Positions 7,565 through 14,532 of a stretch of DNA of 17,401 nucleotides are shown piece by piece. The notes beneath the pieces were generated by a model that worked only from the letters and a program-made list of their open reading frames with translations, did no database searches and was not told the origin of the DNA. A program made the position numbers and the translations under genes. This DNA is from JBFKMV01 sp041629655 (GTDB taxonomy: Bacteria; Acidobacteriota; Polarisedimenticolia; Polarisedimenticolales; Polarisedimenticolaceae): positions 1 to 17,401 of the forward strand of contig JBFKMV010000109.1 of NCBI GenBank assembly GCA_041629655.1, read 5' to 3'. The stretch's first letter is position 1. Each line of letters opens with the position of its first letter.

Positions 7565-8361
7565 GATTCGACCGGATGGGCCGTCTCGACCCGTCCTTCC
7601 ATCGGCGAAGAGGTCTCGGCGTAGAACTTGCGCGGGATCCGGCCGGCCAGGTACGCCTCGCGTCCCGCCAGCGCCGCGTGCCGCATCGCCCGCGCCATCC
7701 GCACCGGCTCGCGGGCGCGGGCGACCGCGGAGTTGAGCAGCACCCCGTCGCAGCCCAGCTCGAACGCCAGCGAGACGTCGGACGCGGTCCCCACCCCGGC
7801 GTCGACGACGACGGGCACCGCGGCCCGATCGACGATCAGACGGATGTTGTGCGGGTTGCGGATGCCCAGCCCCGACCCGATCGGGGCCCCCAGCGGCATC
7901 ACCGCCGCGCAGCCCGCATCCTCCAGCCGGCGCGCCGTCACCGGATCGTCGTTGGTGTACGGCAGCACGCGGAACCCCTCGGCGACCAGCGTACGGGCCG
8001 CCTCCAGCAGCGCCCCGGTGTCGGGCAGCAGCGTGTCCTCGTCCGCGATCACCTCGAGCTTGATCAGCTCCGTGCCCAGCGCCTCGCGGGCCAGCTCGGC
8101 CGTCAGCACCGCATCGCGGGCCGTGTAGCAGCCGGCCGTGTTGGGCAACAGCAGCAAGCCCCGCTCGCGCAGTGCGTCGTAGAGGTTCTCCACCTCGGCG
8201 TGCACGTCGACCCGGCGGACGGCGACGGTGACCAGCTCGGTGCCCGAGGCGGCCAGCGCCTCCAGCATCACGCCGCGACCGGGGTAGCGTGCCGTCCCCA
8301 GCACCAGCCGCGACCCGAGCTCCAGACCCGCCAGCTCCCAGTGACCCTGCTCGTTACCCAC
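7561..8361 (-). CDS. thiG: Thiazole synthase ThiG
   Basis: ThiG condenses 1-deoxy-xylulose 5-phosphate, dehydroglycine and ThiS thiocarboxylate into the thiazole phosphate in the cytoplasm. Visible marks are SRLVLGTARYP near the N-terminus, LLPNTAGC (residues 71-78), the Schiff-base lysine in LIKLEVIADED (K101), VLPYTNDDP, MPLGAPIGSGLGI and VDAGVGTASD. The 266 residues match the family. The frame is open farther upstream, but GTG at 8361 is the clear start: it follows the thiS stop by 1 nt and has GGAGGT (8371-8366) ideally placed. An upstream start would lie entirely within thiS. The stop overlaps the apparent tenI start. Confidence 0.96.
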   Translation of the reverse strand: MGNEQGHWELAGLELGSRLVLGTARYPGRGVMLEALAASGTELVTVAVRRVDVHAEVENLYDALRERGLLLLPNTAGCYTARDAVLTAELAREALGTELIKLEVIADEDTLLPDTGALLEAARTLVAEGFRVLPYTNDDPVTARRLEDAGCAAVMPLGAPIGSGLGIRNPHNIRLIVDRAAVPVVVDAGVGTASDVSLAFELGCDGVLLNSAVARAREPVRMARAMRHAALAGREAYLAGRIPRKFYAETSSPMEGRVETAHPVES

Positions 8362-8362
8362 G

Positions 8363-8566
8363 TCAACCTCCCTGGACCGCGCCGACGATCTCGACGCGGT
8401 CGCCGTCACGCACGGCACGCGTGGACCACTCGCCACGGCGAACCACCTCATCGTTGAGCGCCACGGCCATGCCCTGCCGCTCGGGATCGTAGCCCAGCTC
8501 GCGGAGCAGCGCGCGAACCGAGGTCGCGCGCAGCTCGCGCGGCTGTCCGTTGATCAGCAGCTTCAT
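8363..8566 (-). CDS. thiS: Sulfur carrier protein ThiS
   Basis: This 67-residue beta-grasp, ubiquitin-like protein ends in Gly-Gly (AVQGG), the tail that is adenylylated by ThiF and converted to a thiocarboxylate for ThiG. It opens with MKLLINGQPREL, carries VALNDEVVRRGEW in the middle and has DGDRVEIVGAVQGG at the end, all typical of ThiS. Its ATG overlaps the thiO stop as ATGA (8566-8563), so translation is probably coupled. The last two sense codons, GGA GGT, also serve as the thiG Shine-Dalgarno sequence. Confidence 0.96.
   Translation of the reverse strand: MKLLINGQPRELRATSVRALLRELGYDPERQGMAVALNDEVVRRGEWSTRAVRDGDRVEIVGAVQGG
8366..8371 (-). promoter_or_regulatory. thiG ribosome binding site inside the thiS Gly-Gly codons
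   Basis: On the minus strand GGAGGT (8371-8366) is both the Gly-Gly codon pair ending ThiS and a consensus Shine-Dalgarno 5 nt (counted from GGAGG) before the thiG GTG (8361-8359). It decides the thiG start. The thiS TGA (8365-8363) lies between the two. Confidence 0.8.
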
Positions 8567-9747
8567 GCTTCGCTCTCGCTCCGGGTCGTCACGGGCGCCG
8601 GACTCCGGCCGGCCGTCAAGCGGCGCGGGCTGAACGGCCGGATCGCGTCGGGCGTCTTCCCGTCGACGAGCCGGTCGGCGAGGTACCGCGCCGTGGCCGG
8701 GGCCAGCAGGATCCCGTTGCGGAAGTGCCCCGTCGCCAGGTACAGCCCCTCGACGTCCGTCTCGCCGATCAGGGGCAGCTGGTCGTCGACGGCCGAACGC
8801 AACCCGACGCTGATGCCGGCCAGCTCGAGATCGTACAGGCCGGGAAGCACCTGCCGGGCGTGCCGCAACAGGTCCAGGGTCGCGCCCGCGGTGGGGCGCT
8901 CGTCGAATCCCGACTCCTCCATCGTCGCCCCGACCAGCAGCTCGCCGTCCTCGCGCGGGACCAGGTAGCCCTCGGGGTGCCGCACCACGTGGCCGAGCAG
9001 CGGCTCGCCGCGCAACCGCAGCAGCTGGCCCTTGATCGGGCGCAGGCCGAGCGGAGGCAACGGCAGGCGCACGCCGCCCTCACCTGCGCACCCGCACCAC
9101 ACACCGGCAGAGACCACGACGACCCGCGTCTTCAAGCTCCACGGCCGGCCCTCGCGATCGTCTCCCGCGAGCCCGACGACGCGCCCGTCGCGCGCCACCA
9201 CCTCGCGGACCCGGACACCGCAATCAAGGCGGCCCCCGCGGCGGCGAAACGCCTCGGCCAGGGCGGCGCCCAGGCGCCGTGGGTCGACGGCGAGGTCGCT
9301 CCGCACCAGGAGGCCCGCGGTGACGCGGCTCGACAGGTGCGGCTCGAGCTCGTGGATCTCGGCGGCGTCGAGCCTGCGGTGCGGGAGGTCGCGCAGCCGC
9401 AGCGTCTCGGCCAGGTGCCCGAGCTCCTCGCGGTCGTCGCGATCGGTCGCCACCCACAGCGTGCCTTCGCGCCGGAACCCGCAGCCCAGGCCCGTGGCGC
9501 GCTCCAGCTCCGCGACGAAGGCCGGGAACCGCGCCAGGCTGTCCTCGCCGAACCGTAGCTGATCCGTCGTCTCGATCTGGGCCTCGGACACCGGGGCCAG
9601 CATGCCGCCGGCCGCGGCCGTCGCCGACCCGGCGGGTTGCGCCCGCTCCAGCACCCGCACGCGCCGGTCGCGACGGGCCAGCTCCCACGCCACCGCGAGG
9701 CCGATCACCCCGCCGCCGACGACCACGATCTCGTCGCGGGCCCTCAA
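8563..9747 (-). CDS. thiO: Glycine oxidase ThiO
   Basis: ThiO is an FAD-dependent D-amino-acid-oxidase-type enzyme that oxidises glycine with O2 to iminoacetate for ThiG, which implies an aerobic pathway in place of radical ThiH or NifS-type routes. The N-terminal dinucleotide fold IVVVGGGVIGLAVAWEL (residues 7-23) leads to VRVLER, whose glutamate (E34) should bind the FAD ribose, then AAAGGMLAP (44-52). Later come GLRPIKGQLLRL, YLVPREDGELLVGATME and the hallmark ATGHFRNGILLAP. The frame is open far upstream, but only a start at TTG 9747 gives a normal length (394 residues) and a Rossmann fold at the N-terminus. The TTG overlaps the thiE stop as TTGA, and GGGAGGG lies about 4 nt upstream. The stop overlaps the thiS ATG. 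Confidence 0.94.
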   Translation of the reverse strand: MRARDEIVVVGGGVIGLAVAWELARRDRRVRVLERAQPAGSATAAAGGMLAPVSEAQIETTDQLRFGEDSLARFPAFVAELERATGLGCGFRREGTLWVATDRDDREELGHLAETLRLRDLPHRRLDAAEIHELEPHLSSRVTAGLLVRSDLAVDPRRLGAALAEAFRRRGGRLDCGVRVREVVARDGRVVGLAGDDREGRPWSLKTRVVVVSAGVWCGCAGEGGVRLPLPPLGLRPIKGQLLRLRGEPLLGHVVRHPEGYLVPREDGELLVGATMEESGFDERPTAGATLDLLRHARQVLPGLYDLELAGISVGLRSAVDDQLPLIGETDVEGLYLATGHFRNGILLAPATARYLADRLVDGKTPDAIRPFSPRRLTAGRSPAPVTTRSESEA

Positions 9748-10421
9748 CCGGCCCTCCCGCGCGCGGCGGCCGGCTGCCCCGCCAGCCAGGCGTCGATCGC
9801 CTCGCGGAAACGCCGCGTCGCTGCGGCGGGGTCGCCGGCCAGCGTCACCGCGGACAGCACGGCGACCCCGTGGGCCCCGCTGGCCAGCAGCTCCTCGACG
9901 TGCTCCGGGCGGATCGAGCCGATCGCGATCACCGGCCGGTCGACCGCGCGCACGATCCGCGCCAGCGTCGCGCAGCCCAGCGCCGGCGCCGGATCGGCCT
10001 TGGACGTGGTTCCGTAGACGGGTCCGACGCCGAGATAGGTCACGGGATCGCGGGACCACCGCCGCGCCTCGTCGAGCGAGTTGGCGGTGCGCCCGATCAG
10101 CTTGCCGGGACCGAGCGCGCGCAGCGCCGTCTCGGGATGCGCATCGTCGCGGCCCAGGTGAACGCCCGCCGCGCCGCTCGCGCGGGCCACCTCGATCCGA
10201 TCGTCCACGACCAGCCGCACTCCCCTGGGGCTCAGGATCGAAAGCATGCGGCACGCCAGCTCGACGAGCGAAGGCTCCGACCGCGGCCGCTTCTCGCGCA
10301 GCTGCACCACGTCGGCCCCGCCCTCGGCGGCCAGCCGCGCCAGCTCGAGATGCCCGTAGCGTCCGCCGAGCGTCTCGTCGGTCAGCACGTGCAGCCGTCC
10401 CGCGGTGGGCCTCGGACTCAT
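9744..10421 (-). CDS. thiE: Thiamine-phosphate synthase ThiE
   Basis: ThiE joins hydroxymethylpyrimidine diphosphate and thiazole phosphate into thiamine phosphate. The 225-residue TIM barrel shows LHVLTDETLGG, VVQLREK (residues 38-44), VVDDR (71-75), GVHLGRDD (86-93), YLGVGPVYGTTSK (129-141), VIAIGSI and GVAVLSAV. The pyrophosphate- and Mg-binding DD elements and the QLREK motif are intact, unlike in the downstream TenI-type copy. ATG at 10421 overlaps the thiD stop as ATGA, with AGGAG 5 nt before it. A much longer open frame upstream of this ATG runs through thiD antisense-independent sequence and carries no ThiE features. Confidence 0.95.
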   Translation of the reverse strand: MSPRPTAGRLHVLTDETLGGRYGHLELARLAAEGGADVVQLREKRPRSEPSLVELACRMLSILSPRGVRLVVDDRIEVARASGAAGVHLGRDDAHPETALRALGPGKLIGRTANSLDEARRWSRDPVTYLGVGPVYGTTSKADPAPALGCATLARIVRAVDRPVIAIGSIRPEHVEELLASGAHGVAVLSAVTLAGDPAAATRRFREAIDAWLAGQPAAARGRAG

Positions 10422-11254
10422 CCTCTCTCCTCGCCGCCGCGCAGATCGCCGAGCCATTCCGGGTCGTCGTGCCGCAGGAAGAAGAACGGGTCCGTCGGCC
10501 CGGTGCCCCGGCCGACGGCGAGCCCGTGGCGGATCGCCTCGGTGACGAACCGCTTGGCGATCCGGATCGCGTCGACCAGCGTCGATCCTCGCGCCAGCCG
10601 CGTCGCGATCGCGGCGGCGTAGGTGCAGCCGGTGCCGTGGGTGTGCCGCGCGTCGAGCCGCGGCCCCTCGAAGCGCTCGACGGTCTGCGGCGTCACCAGC
10701 AGGTCGGTCGGTGCGCCGGCCAGATGGCCACCCTTGACCAGCACCGCGCGGCAGCCGCGCTCCAGGATCCGGCGCGCCGCGCGCTCGGCGTCCTCGAGGT
10801 TCCGCACCTCCGACCCCGACAGCGCGGCGGCCTCGTGGAGGTTCGGCGTCACCAGGTCGGCCAGCGGCAACAGCTCGCTCTCCAGCGCGCCGACCGCCGC
10901 CGGCTCCAGCAGCGCGTCGCCGCTCTTCGCCACCATCACCGGGTCGCAGACCAGCACCGGCGGCCGACGCCGCGCCAGCCGCTTCGCCACGGTCCCGATC
11001 ACCCGCGCGTCGCCGAGCATGCCCGTCTTGACCGCGGCCACGCGCAGATCGTCGAACACCGCGTCGAGCTGCGCCCGCAGCATCCGATCGGGAACGGTCC
11101 GGCTGGCCAGCACGCGACGGGTGTTCTGGGCCGTGATCGCGGTGATCACGGTGGCCGCGTAACCGCCGTTGGCCGTGATGGCCTTGAGGTCGGCCTGGAT
11201 ACCGGCGCCGCCGCTCGAATCCGAGCCGGCGATGCTGAGCACGATCGGTTGCAC
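10418..11254 (-). CDS. thiD: Hydroxymethylpyrimidine/phosphomethylpyrimidine kinase ThiD
   Basis: ThiD phosphorylates HMP and then HMP-phosphate, giving the pyrophosphate substrate of ThiE. This ribokinase-like protein of 278 residues shows VLSIAGSDSSGGAGIQADLK (residues 5-24), ITAQNT (40-45), VKTGMLGD (75-82), VCDPVMVAKSGD (102-113), VTPNLHEA and the anion-hole motif HGTGC (206-210). GTG at 11254 is chosen because it sits directly before the first conserved strand with GAGGT 7 nt upstream; a longer frame to 11365 would run into the divergent gene's start. It is the first gene of the six-gene thi operon. Confidence 0.95.
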   Translation of the reverse strand: MQPIVLSIAGSDSSGGAGIQADLKAITANGGYAATVITAITAQNTRRVLASRTVPDRMLRAQLDAVFDDLRVAAVKTGMLGDARVIGTVAKRLARRRPPVLVCDPVMVAKSGDALLEPAAVGALESELLPLADLVTPNLHEAAALSGSEVRNLEDAERAARRILERGCRAVLVKGGHLAGAPTDLLVTPQTVERFEGPRLDARHTHGTGCTYAAAIATRLARGSTLVDAIRIAKRFVTEAIRHGLAVGRGTGPTDPFFFLRHDDPEWLGDLRGGEERG

Positions 11255-11342
11255 TCGGGAACCTCGTCGGCAGCATGATAGCGCCGCGGCCCCCGGCAGC
11301 GCAGGCCGCCGCTTTTGCAATTCTCGACCGGAGCGTAGGACA
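11255..11342. promoter_or_regulatory. divergent thiD / thiF promoter region
   Basis: These 88 bp separate two divergent starts and must hold promoters for both transcription units. Minus strand: TATCAT (11280-11275) could be a -10 for thiD, with a 5' leader of about 14 nt, but the -35 is poor. Plus strand: GGAG (11330-11333) lies 9 nt before the thiF ATG. A GCGGCC/GGCCGC stem (11286-11291 with 11304-11309) occupies the middle. The leader is too short for a TPP aptamer, and the CTGAGA signature is absent. Confidence 0.4.
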
Positions 11343-12521
11343 ATGGTGGCGATGGAACCGTCCACGCCCCGATCCGACTCGCTCGATCCGCGGGAGCTCC
11401 AGCGCTACGCGCGCCACGTGGTGCTCCCCGAGGTCGGCCTGGAGGGCCAGCTGCGGCTCAAGTCGGCCAGCGTGCTGCTGGTCGGCGCCGGGGGGCTCGG
11501 CTCGCCGCTGGCGCTGTACCTGGCAGCCGCGGGGGTCGGCCGGATCGGACTGGTCGACTTCGACGTGGTCGACGCGGCCAACCTGCAGCGGCAGGTGCTC
11601 TACGGCACCGGCGACCTGGGCCGGCCCAAGCTCGAGGCGGCCCGCGAGCGCATCGCCGATCTCAACCCGCACGTGACGCTCGAGCCGCACGGCGTCCGGC
11701 TCACCTCTTCGAACGCGCTCGAGATCCTCCGCCCGTACGACGTCGTGATCGACGGGACCGACAACTTCCCCACGCGCTACCTGGTCAACGACGCCAGCGT
11801 GATGCTGGGCAAGCCGAACGTCTACGGCAGCATCTTCCGCTTCGAGGGCCAGGTGTCGGTGTTCGCGCCGGGGCGCGGCCCCTGCTACCGCTGCCTGTAC
11901 CCGGAGCCGCCGCCTCCCGGGCTCGTCCCGAACTGCGCCGAGGGCGGGGTGCTCGGCGTGCTTCCCGGCGTGATCGGCAGCCTGCAGGCCACCGAGGCGA
12001 TCAAGCTGCTGCTGGGCCGCGGGGATGCGCTGATCGGCAGGCTGCTGCTGTTCGACGCGCTGGAGATGCGCTTCCGCGAGCTGACGCTGCGCCGCGACCC
12101 GGACTGCCCGGTGTGCGGCGAGCACCCGACGGTGACCGAGCTGATCGACTACGAGCAGTTCTGCGGTGTGCCCGCGCCGGGCTCGCCGGCCGCGCCGCCG
12201 GGCGAGCACGAGATCGACGTTCGTGCGCTCAAGCAGCGGCTCGATCGCGGCGACGAGCTGGTGCTGCTCGACGTCCGCGAGCCCGTGGAGTGGCGGATCT
12301 GCCGCCTGGAGGGCGCCCGGCACGTTCCGATGCGCGAGGTACCGACGAGGCTCGACGAGCTGGACCGGGAGCGCGAGACGGTCGTCTACTGCAAGGTCGG
12401 AGCGCGCAGCGCGCGGGTGGCCGAGTTCCTGCGGCAGTCCGGCTTCCGGCGGGTCTGGAACCTCGCCGGCGGCATCGACGCGTGGTCGGTCGAGATCGAT
12501 CCCGGTGTCCCCCGCTACTGA
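11343..12521 (+). CDS. thiF: ThiF/MoeB-type sulfur-carrier adenylyltransferase fused to a rhodanese domain
   Basis: This is a 392-residue E1-like enzyme of MoeZ/Uba4 architecture. The adenylation domain (about 15-270) has LLVGAGGLGSP (45-55), DFDVVDAANLQRQ, VIDGTDNFPTRY (135-146), zinc cysteines CYRC (181-184) and CPVC (255-258), and GVIGSLQATEAIK. The rhodanese domain (about 290-385) has LLDVREPVEW and the active-site loop CKVGARS (Cys350), ending with LAGGIDAW. By family knowledge it adenylylates the Gly-Gly tail of ThiS or MoaD and passes on a persulfide sulfur. Position beside the thi operon, which encodes ThiS but no separate ThiF, makes ThiS the likely partner; service to MoaD as well is possible. 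ATG at 11343 has GGAG 9 nt upstream, and a second ATG at 11352 is the alternative. Its end overlaps the next gene's start. Confidence 0.92.
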   Translation: MVAMEPSTPRSDSLDPRELQRYARHVVLPEVGLEGQLRLKSASVLLVGAGGLGSPLALYLAAAGVGRIGLVDFDVVDAANLQRQVLYGTGDLGRPKLEAARERIADLNPHVTLEPHGVRLTSSNALEILRPYDVVIDGTDNFPTRYLVNDASVMLGKPNVYGSIFRFEGQVSVFAPGRGPCYRCLYPEPPPPGLVPNCAEGGVLGVLPGVIGSLQATEAIKLLLGRGDALIGRLLLFDALEMRFRELTLRRDPDCPVCGEHPTVTELIDYEQFCGVPAPGSPAAPPGEHEIDVRALKQRLDRGDELVLLDVREPVEWRICRLEGARHVPMREVPTRLDELDRERETVVYCKVGARSARVAEFLRQSGFRRVWNLAGGIDAWSVEIDPGVPRY

Positions 12522-12936
12522 CCCCGGGCCGGCCGCGGCGGCCGCCGCCCGGGCCGACCGCGAGCGCGCCCTGGCGATCGCGGTGACGCTGCTGCTCGGT
12601 ACGGCGGCCCTGTACTCGCGGACCCTGGGTCACGAGTTCGTGCGCTTCGACGACTTCGACTACATCGTCGACAACCCGATGGTGCGCGGCGGCCTGAGCC
12701 TGTCGGGGCTGCGCTGGGCCTTCACCTCGTTCTACGAGGCCAACTGGCACCCGCTGACCTGGCTCTCGCACATGCTGGACGTCGAGCTGTTCGGGATCGA
12801 CCCGCGCGGGCACCACCTGGTCGGGGTGTTGCTGCACGCGACGAACGCGGTGTTGCTGTTCGCGGCGCTTCGCGCCGCGACGCGCGCGACCTGGTCGAGC
12901 GGCCTGGTCGCCGCGCTGTTCGCCCTGCACCCGTAG
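12505..12936 (+). CDS. TMTC-like protein, N-terminal fragment ended by an in-frame TAG
   Basis: This is the first 143 codons of a second TMTC/TPR membrane protein. After an Ala-rich start comes one membrane helix (AIAVTLLLGTAALY), then FVRFDDFDYIVDNPMV with the acidic pair expected of GT-C active sites. ANWHPLTWLSHMLDVELFG and GHHLVGVLLHATNAVLLF follow, typical of the bacterial family. Translation stops at TAG (12934-12936) right after ALFALHP, in the middle of the conserved HP-xx-ESVAW-ERKD motif. The remainder of the motif continues in the same frame at 12937. GTG at 12505 is the best start; it overlaps the thiF end by 17 bp and its ribosome binding site is weak. By itself this piece would be about one-fifth of the protein, so it is either half of a pseudogene or half of a split gene. 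Confidence 0.72.
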   Translation: MSPATDPGPAAAAAARADRERALAIAVTLLLGTAALYSRTLGHEFVRFDDFDYIVDNPMVRGGLSLSGLRWAFTSFYEANWHPLTWLSHMLDVELFGIDPRGHHLVGVLLHATNAVLLFAALRAATRATWSSGLVAALFALHP

Positions 12937-12937
12937 C

Positions 12938-12951
12938 GGGAGGAGTCGGTG
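12938..12951 (+). promoter_or_regulatory. Shine-Dalgarno and GTG directly after the premature stop
   Basis: GGGAGGAG (12938-12945) lies 3 nt before GTG (12949-12951), with GGAGG 5 nt before it. This is the strongest ribosome binding site in the interrupted gene and begins 2 nt after the TAG. It could let ribosomes restart on the C-terminal part. The bases also encode the conserved Arg-Glu-Glu-Ser-Val stretch, so the match may be chance. Confidence 0.45.
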
Positions 12952-14532
12952 GCCTGGGCGGCGGAACGGAAGGACCTCCTGGCCGGGCTGTTCTGGATGC
13001 TGGCGCTGCTGGCCCACGCCGCCCACGCGCGGCGCCCGTCGACGGGCCGGCGGGTGCTGGTGGCGCTGGCGTTGGCGCTGGGGCTGCTGTCGAAGCCGAT
13101 GCTGGTGACGCTCCCGCTGGTGCTGCTGCTGCTGGACGTCTGGCCGCTGGATCGTCTGCGGCGCCAGGGCGCCGGCGCCGCGTCGCTGCTGCTGGAGAAG
13201 CTCCCGCTGCTCGCGCTGGCGCTGCTGTCCGGCGTGGCGACCCTGGTCGCGCAGCGGAGCGGCGGTGCGGTGCAGGACCTGGCCGGTCTTCCGCTCGCAG
13301 TGCGGCTGGCCAACGCGCTGAGCGCCTACGGCGTCTACCTGTGGCAGACGATCCGGCCGTCCGGCCTGGCGTTCTACTATCCCCACCCCTGGCTCGTGGA
13401 GCGGGAGCCCTGGGCCGCGCTGGCCCTGCCGGCGCTGGTCTCGGCAGCCGTGCTGGCAACCGTCAGCGTCGTTGCCTGGCGCGCGCGCGGGCGGCGCCCC
13501 TACCTCGCCGTCGGCTGGCTGTGGTTCCTGCTCACGCTGCTGCCGGTGATCGGCGTGATGCAGGTCGGCAACCAGGCCCATGCCGACCGTTACGCGTACC
13601 TTCCGCTGGTCGGCGTCTACATCATGGTCGCCTGGGGGCTGCGCGAGCTCGCCACGGCCCGCCCGGCGCTACGGCCGGCCCTGGTCGGGATCTCGCTGCT
13701 GGCGCTGGCCGCGCTGGCGGCCGCGACGTGGACCCAGCAGGGCTACTGGCGCGACAGCCGGACGTTGTTCTCGCGTGCCCTCGAGGTCACCTCGGGCAAC
13801 TACGTCGCGCACAACAACCTCGGCAACGAGGCGCTGCGTGGCGGCGACCCGGCGTCCGCCGCGGCGCACTACCGCGCCGCGCTGGCGATCCGGCCCGGGC
13901 TCGCCGAGGCCCGCAACGGTCTCGGCGCCGCGTTGGCTCGTGCCGGCAATCACGCCGGGGCGATCGCCGAGTATCGGGAGGCCCTGAGACTGCGCCCGGA
14001 CTACGTCGAGGCGCGCTTCAACCTGGGCCTCAACCTCGAGGCGGCCGGGGACCCGGACCTGGCGCGTGCCGAGTACGAGCGCGCGCTGGAGCTGCGCCCG
14101 GGGCTGCTGGAGGCACTGTTGCGGTTGGCGGCGCTGGACGCGAACGCGGGCCACGCGCGCGCCGCGATCGAGCGCTACCGCCGCGCGCTCGAGCTGCGGC
14201 CCGATTCGGTGCCCGCTGCCGCCGGTCTGTCGTGGGTCCTGGCCACCGCCCGCGACGACGCCGTGCGTGACGGGACCGAGGCGCTCCGGTTGGCCCGCGA
14301 CTGCGCGCGTCGGACCGACCACCGCGATCCCGCGGTGCTCGACGCGCTGGCGGCCGCCCACGCCGAGCAACGGGACTTCGACCGCGCCGTCGAGTGGCAG
14401 ACGCGGGCGATCGAGCTGGCCGGCGAGGACGCGCGGGCCGAGCTGGCGAGCCGGCTCGGGCTGTATCGCGCCGGCAAGCCATACCGCGTCGCGGCCACTC
14501 CCGGCTACACTCCCGAGCCGAGCCGCCCGTGA
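12949..14532 (+). CDS. TMTC-like polytopic membrane protein with TPR repeats, C-terminal part of an interrupted gene
   Basis: These 527 residues are in the same frame as the fragment ending at 12936 and complete it: VAWAAERKDLLAGLFWML continues the broken motif. Then come LGLLSKPMLVTLPLVLLLLDVWPLDRL, several more membrane helices, and QAHADRYAYLPLVGVYIM, all characteristic of bacterial TMTC-like proteins. From about residue 270, after GYWRDSRTLFSRAL, four or five TPR repeats run to about residue 500 (pattern NNLGNEAL, YRAALAIRP, YREALRLRP, YERALELRP). The protein would sit in the inner membrane with the TPRs in an aqueous compartment and perhaps transfer sugar to protein, as animal TMTCs do; that role is inference. 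No decay other than the one TAG is visible, so the gene is either very recently broken, split, or misread at one base. The next gene's GTG overlaps its TGA. Confidence 0.82.
   Translation: MAWAAERKDLLAGLFWMLALLAHAAHARRPSTGRRVLVALALALGLLSKPMLVTLPLVLLLLDVWPLDRLRRQGAGAASLLLEKLPLLALALLSGVATLVAQRSGGAVQDLAGLPLAVRLANALSAYGVYLWQTIRPSGLAFYYPHPWLVEREPWAALALPALVSAAVLATVSVVAWRARGRRPYLAVGWLWFLLTLLPVIGVMQVGNQAHADRYAYLPLVGVYIMVAWGLRELATARPALRPALVGISLLALAALAAATWTQQGYWRDSRTLFSRALEVTSGNYVAHNNLGNEALRGGDPASAAAHYRAALAIRPGLAEARNGLGAALARAGNHAGAIAEYREALRLRPDYVEARFNLGLNLEAAGDPDLARAEYERALELRPGLLEALLRLAALDANAGHARAAIERYRRALELRPDSVPAAAGLSWVLATARDDAVRDGTEALRLARDCARRTDHRDPAVLDALAAAHAEQRDFDRAVEWQTRAIELAGEDARAELASRLGLYRAGKPYRVAATPGYTPEPSRP

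Noticed and set aside
9748..10254. Upstream extension of the thiO frame to 563 codons
   Set aside because: It is an out-of-frame shadow of thiE. TTG 9747 gives a Rossmann fold at the N-terminus and family length.
10422..12323. Upstream extension of the thiE frame to 859 codons
   Set aside because: The extension passes through thiD and antisense to thiF without motifs. ATG 10421 has a good ribosome binding site and begins a normal-length ThiE.
12934..12936. Reading the in-frame TAG as pyrrolysine or as genome-wide amber recoding
   Set aside because: TAG ends the GT-C gene at a natural C-terminus, the position is not a methylamine methyltransferase active site, and no pyl genes are visible.
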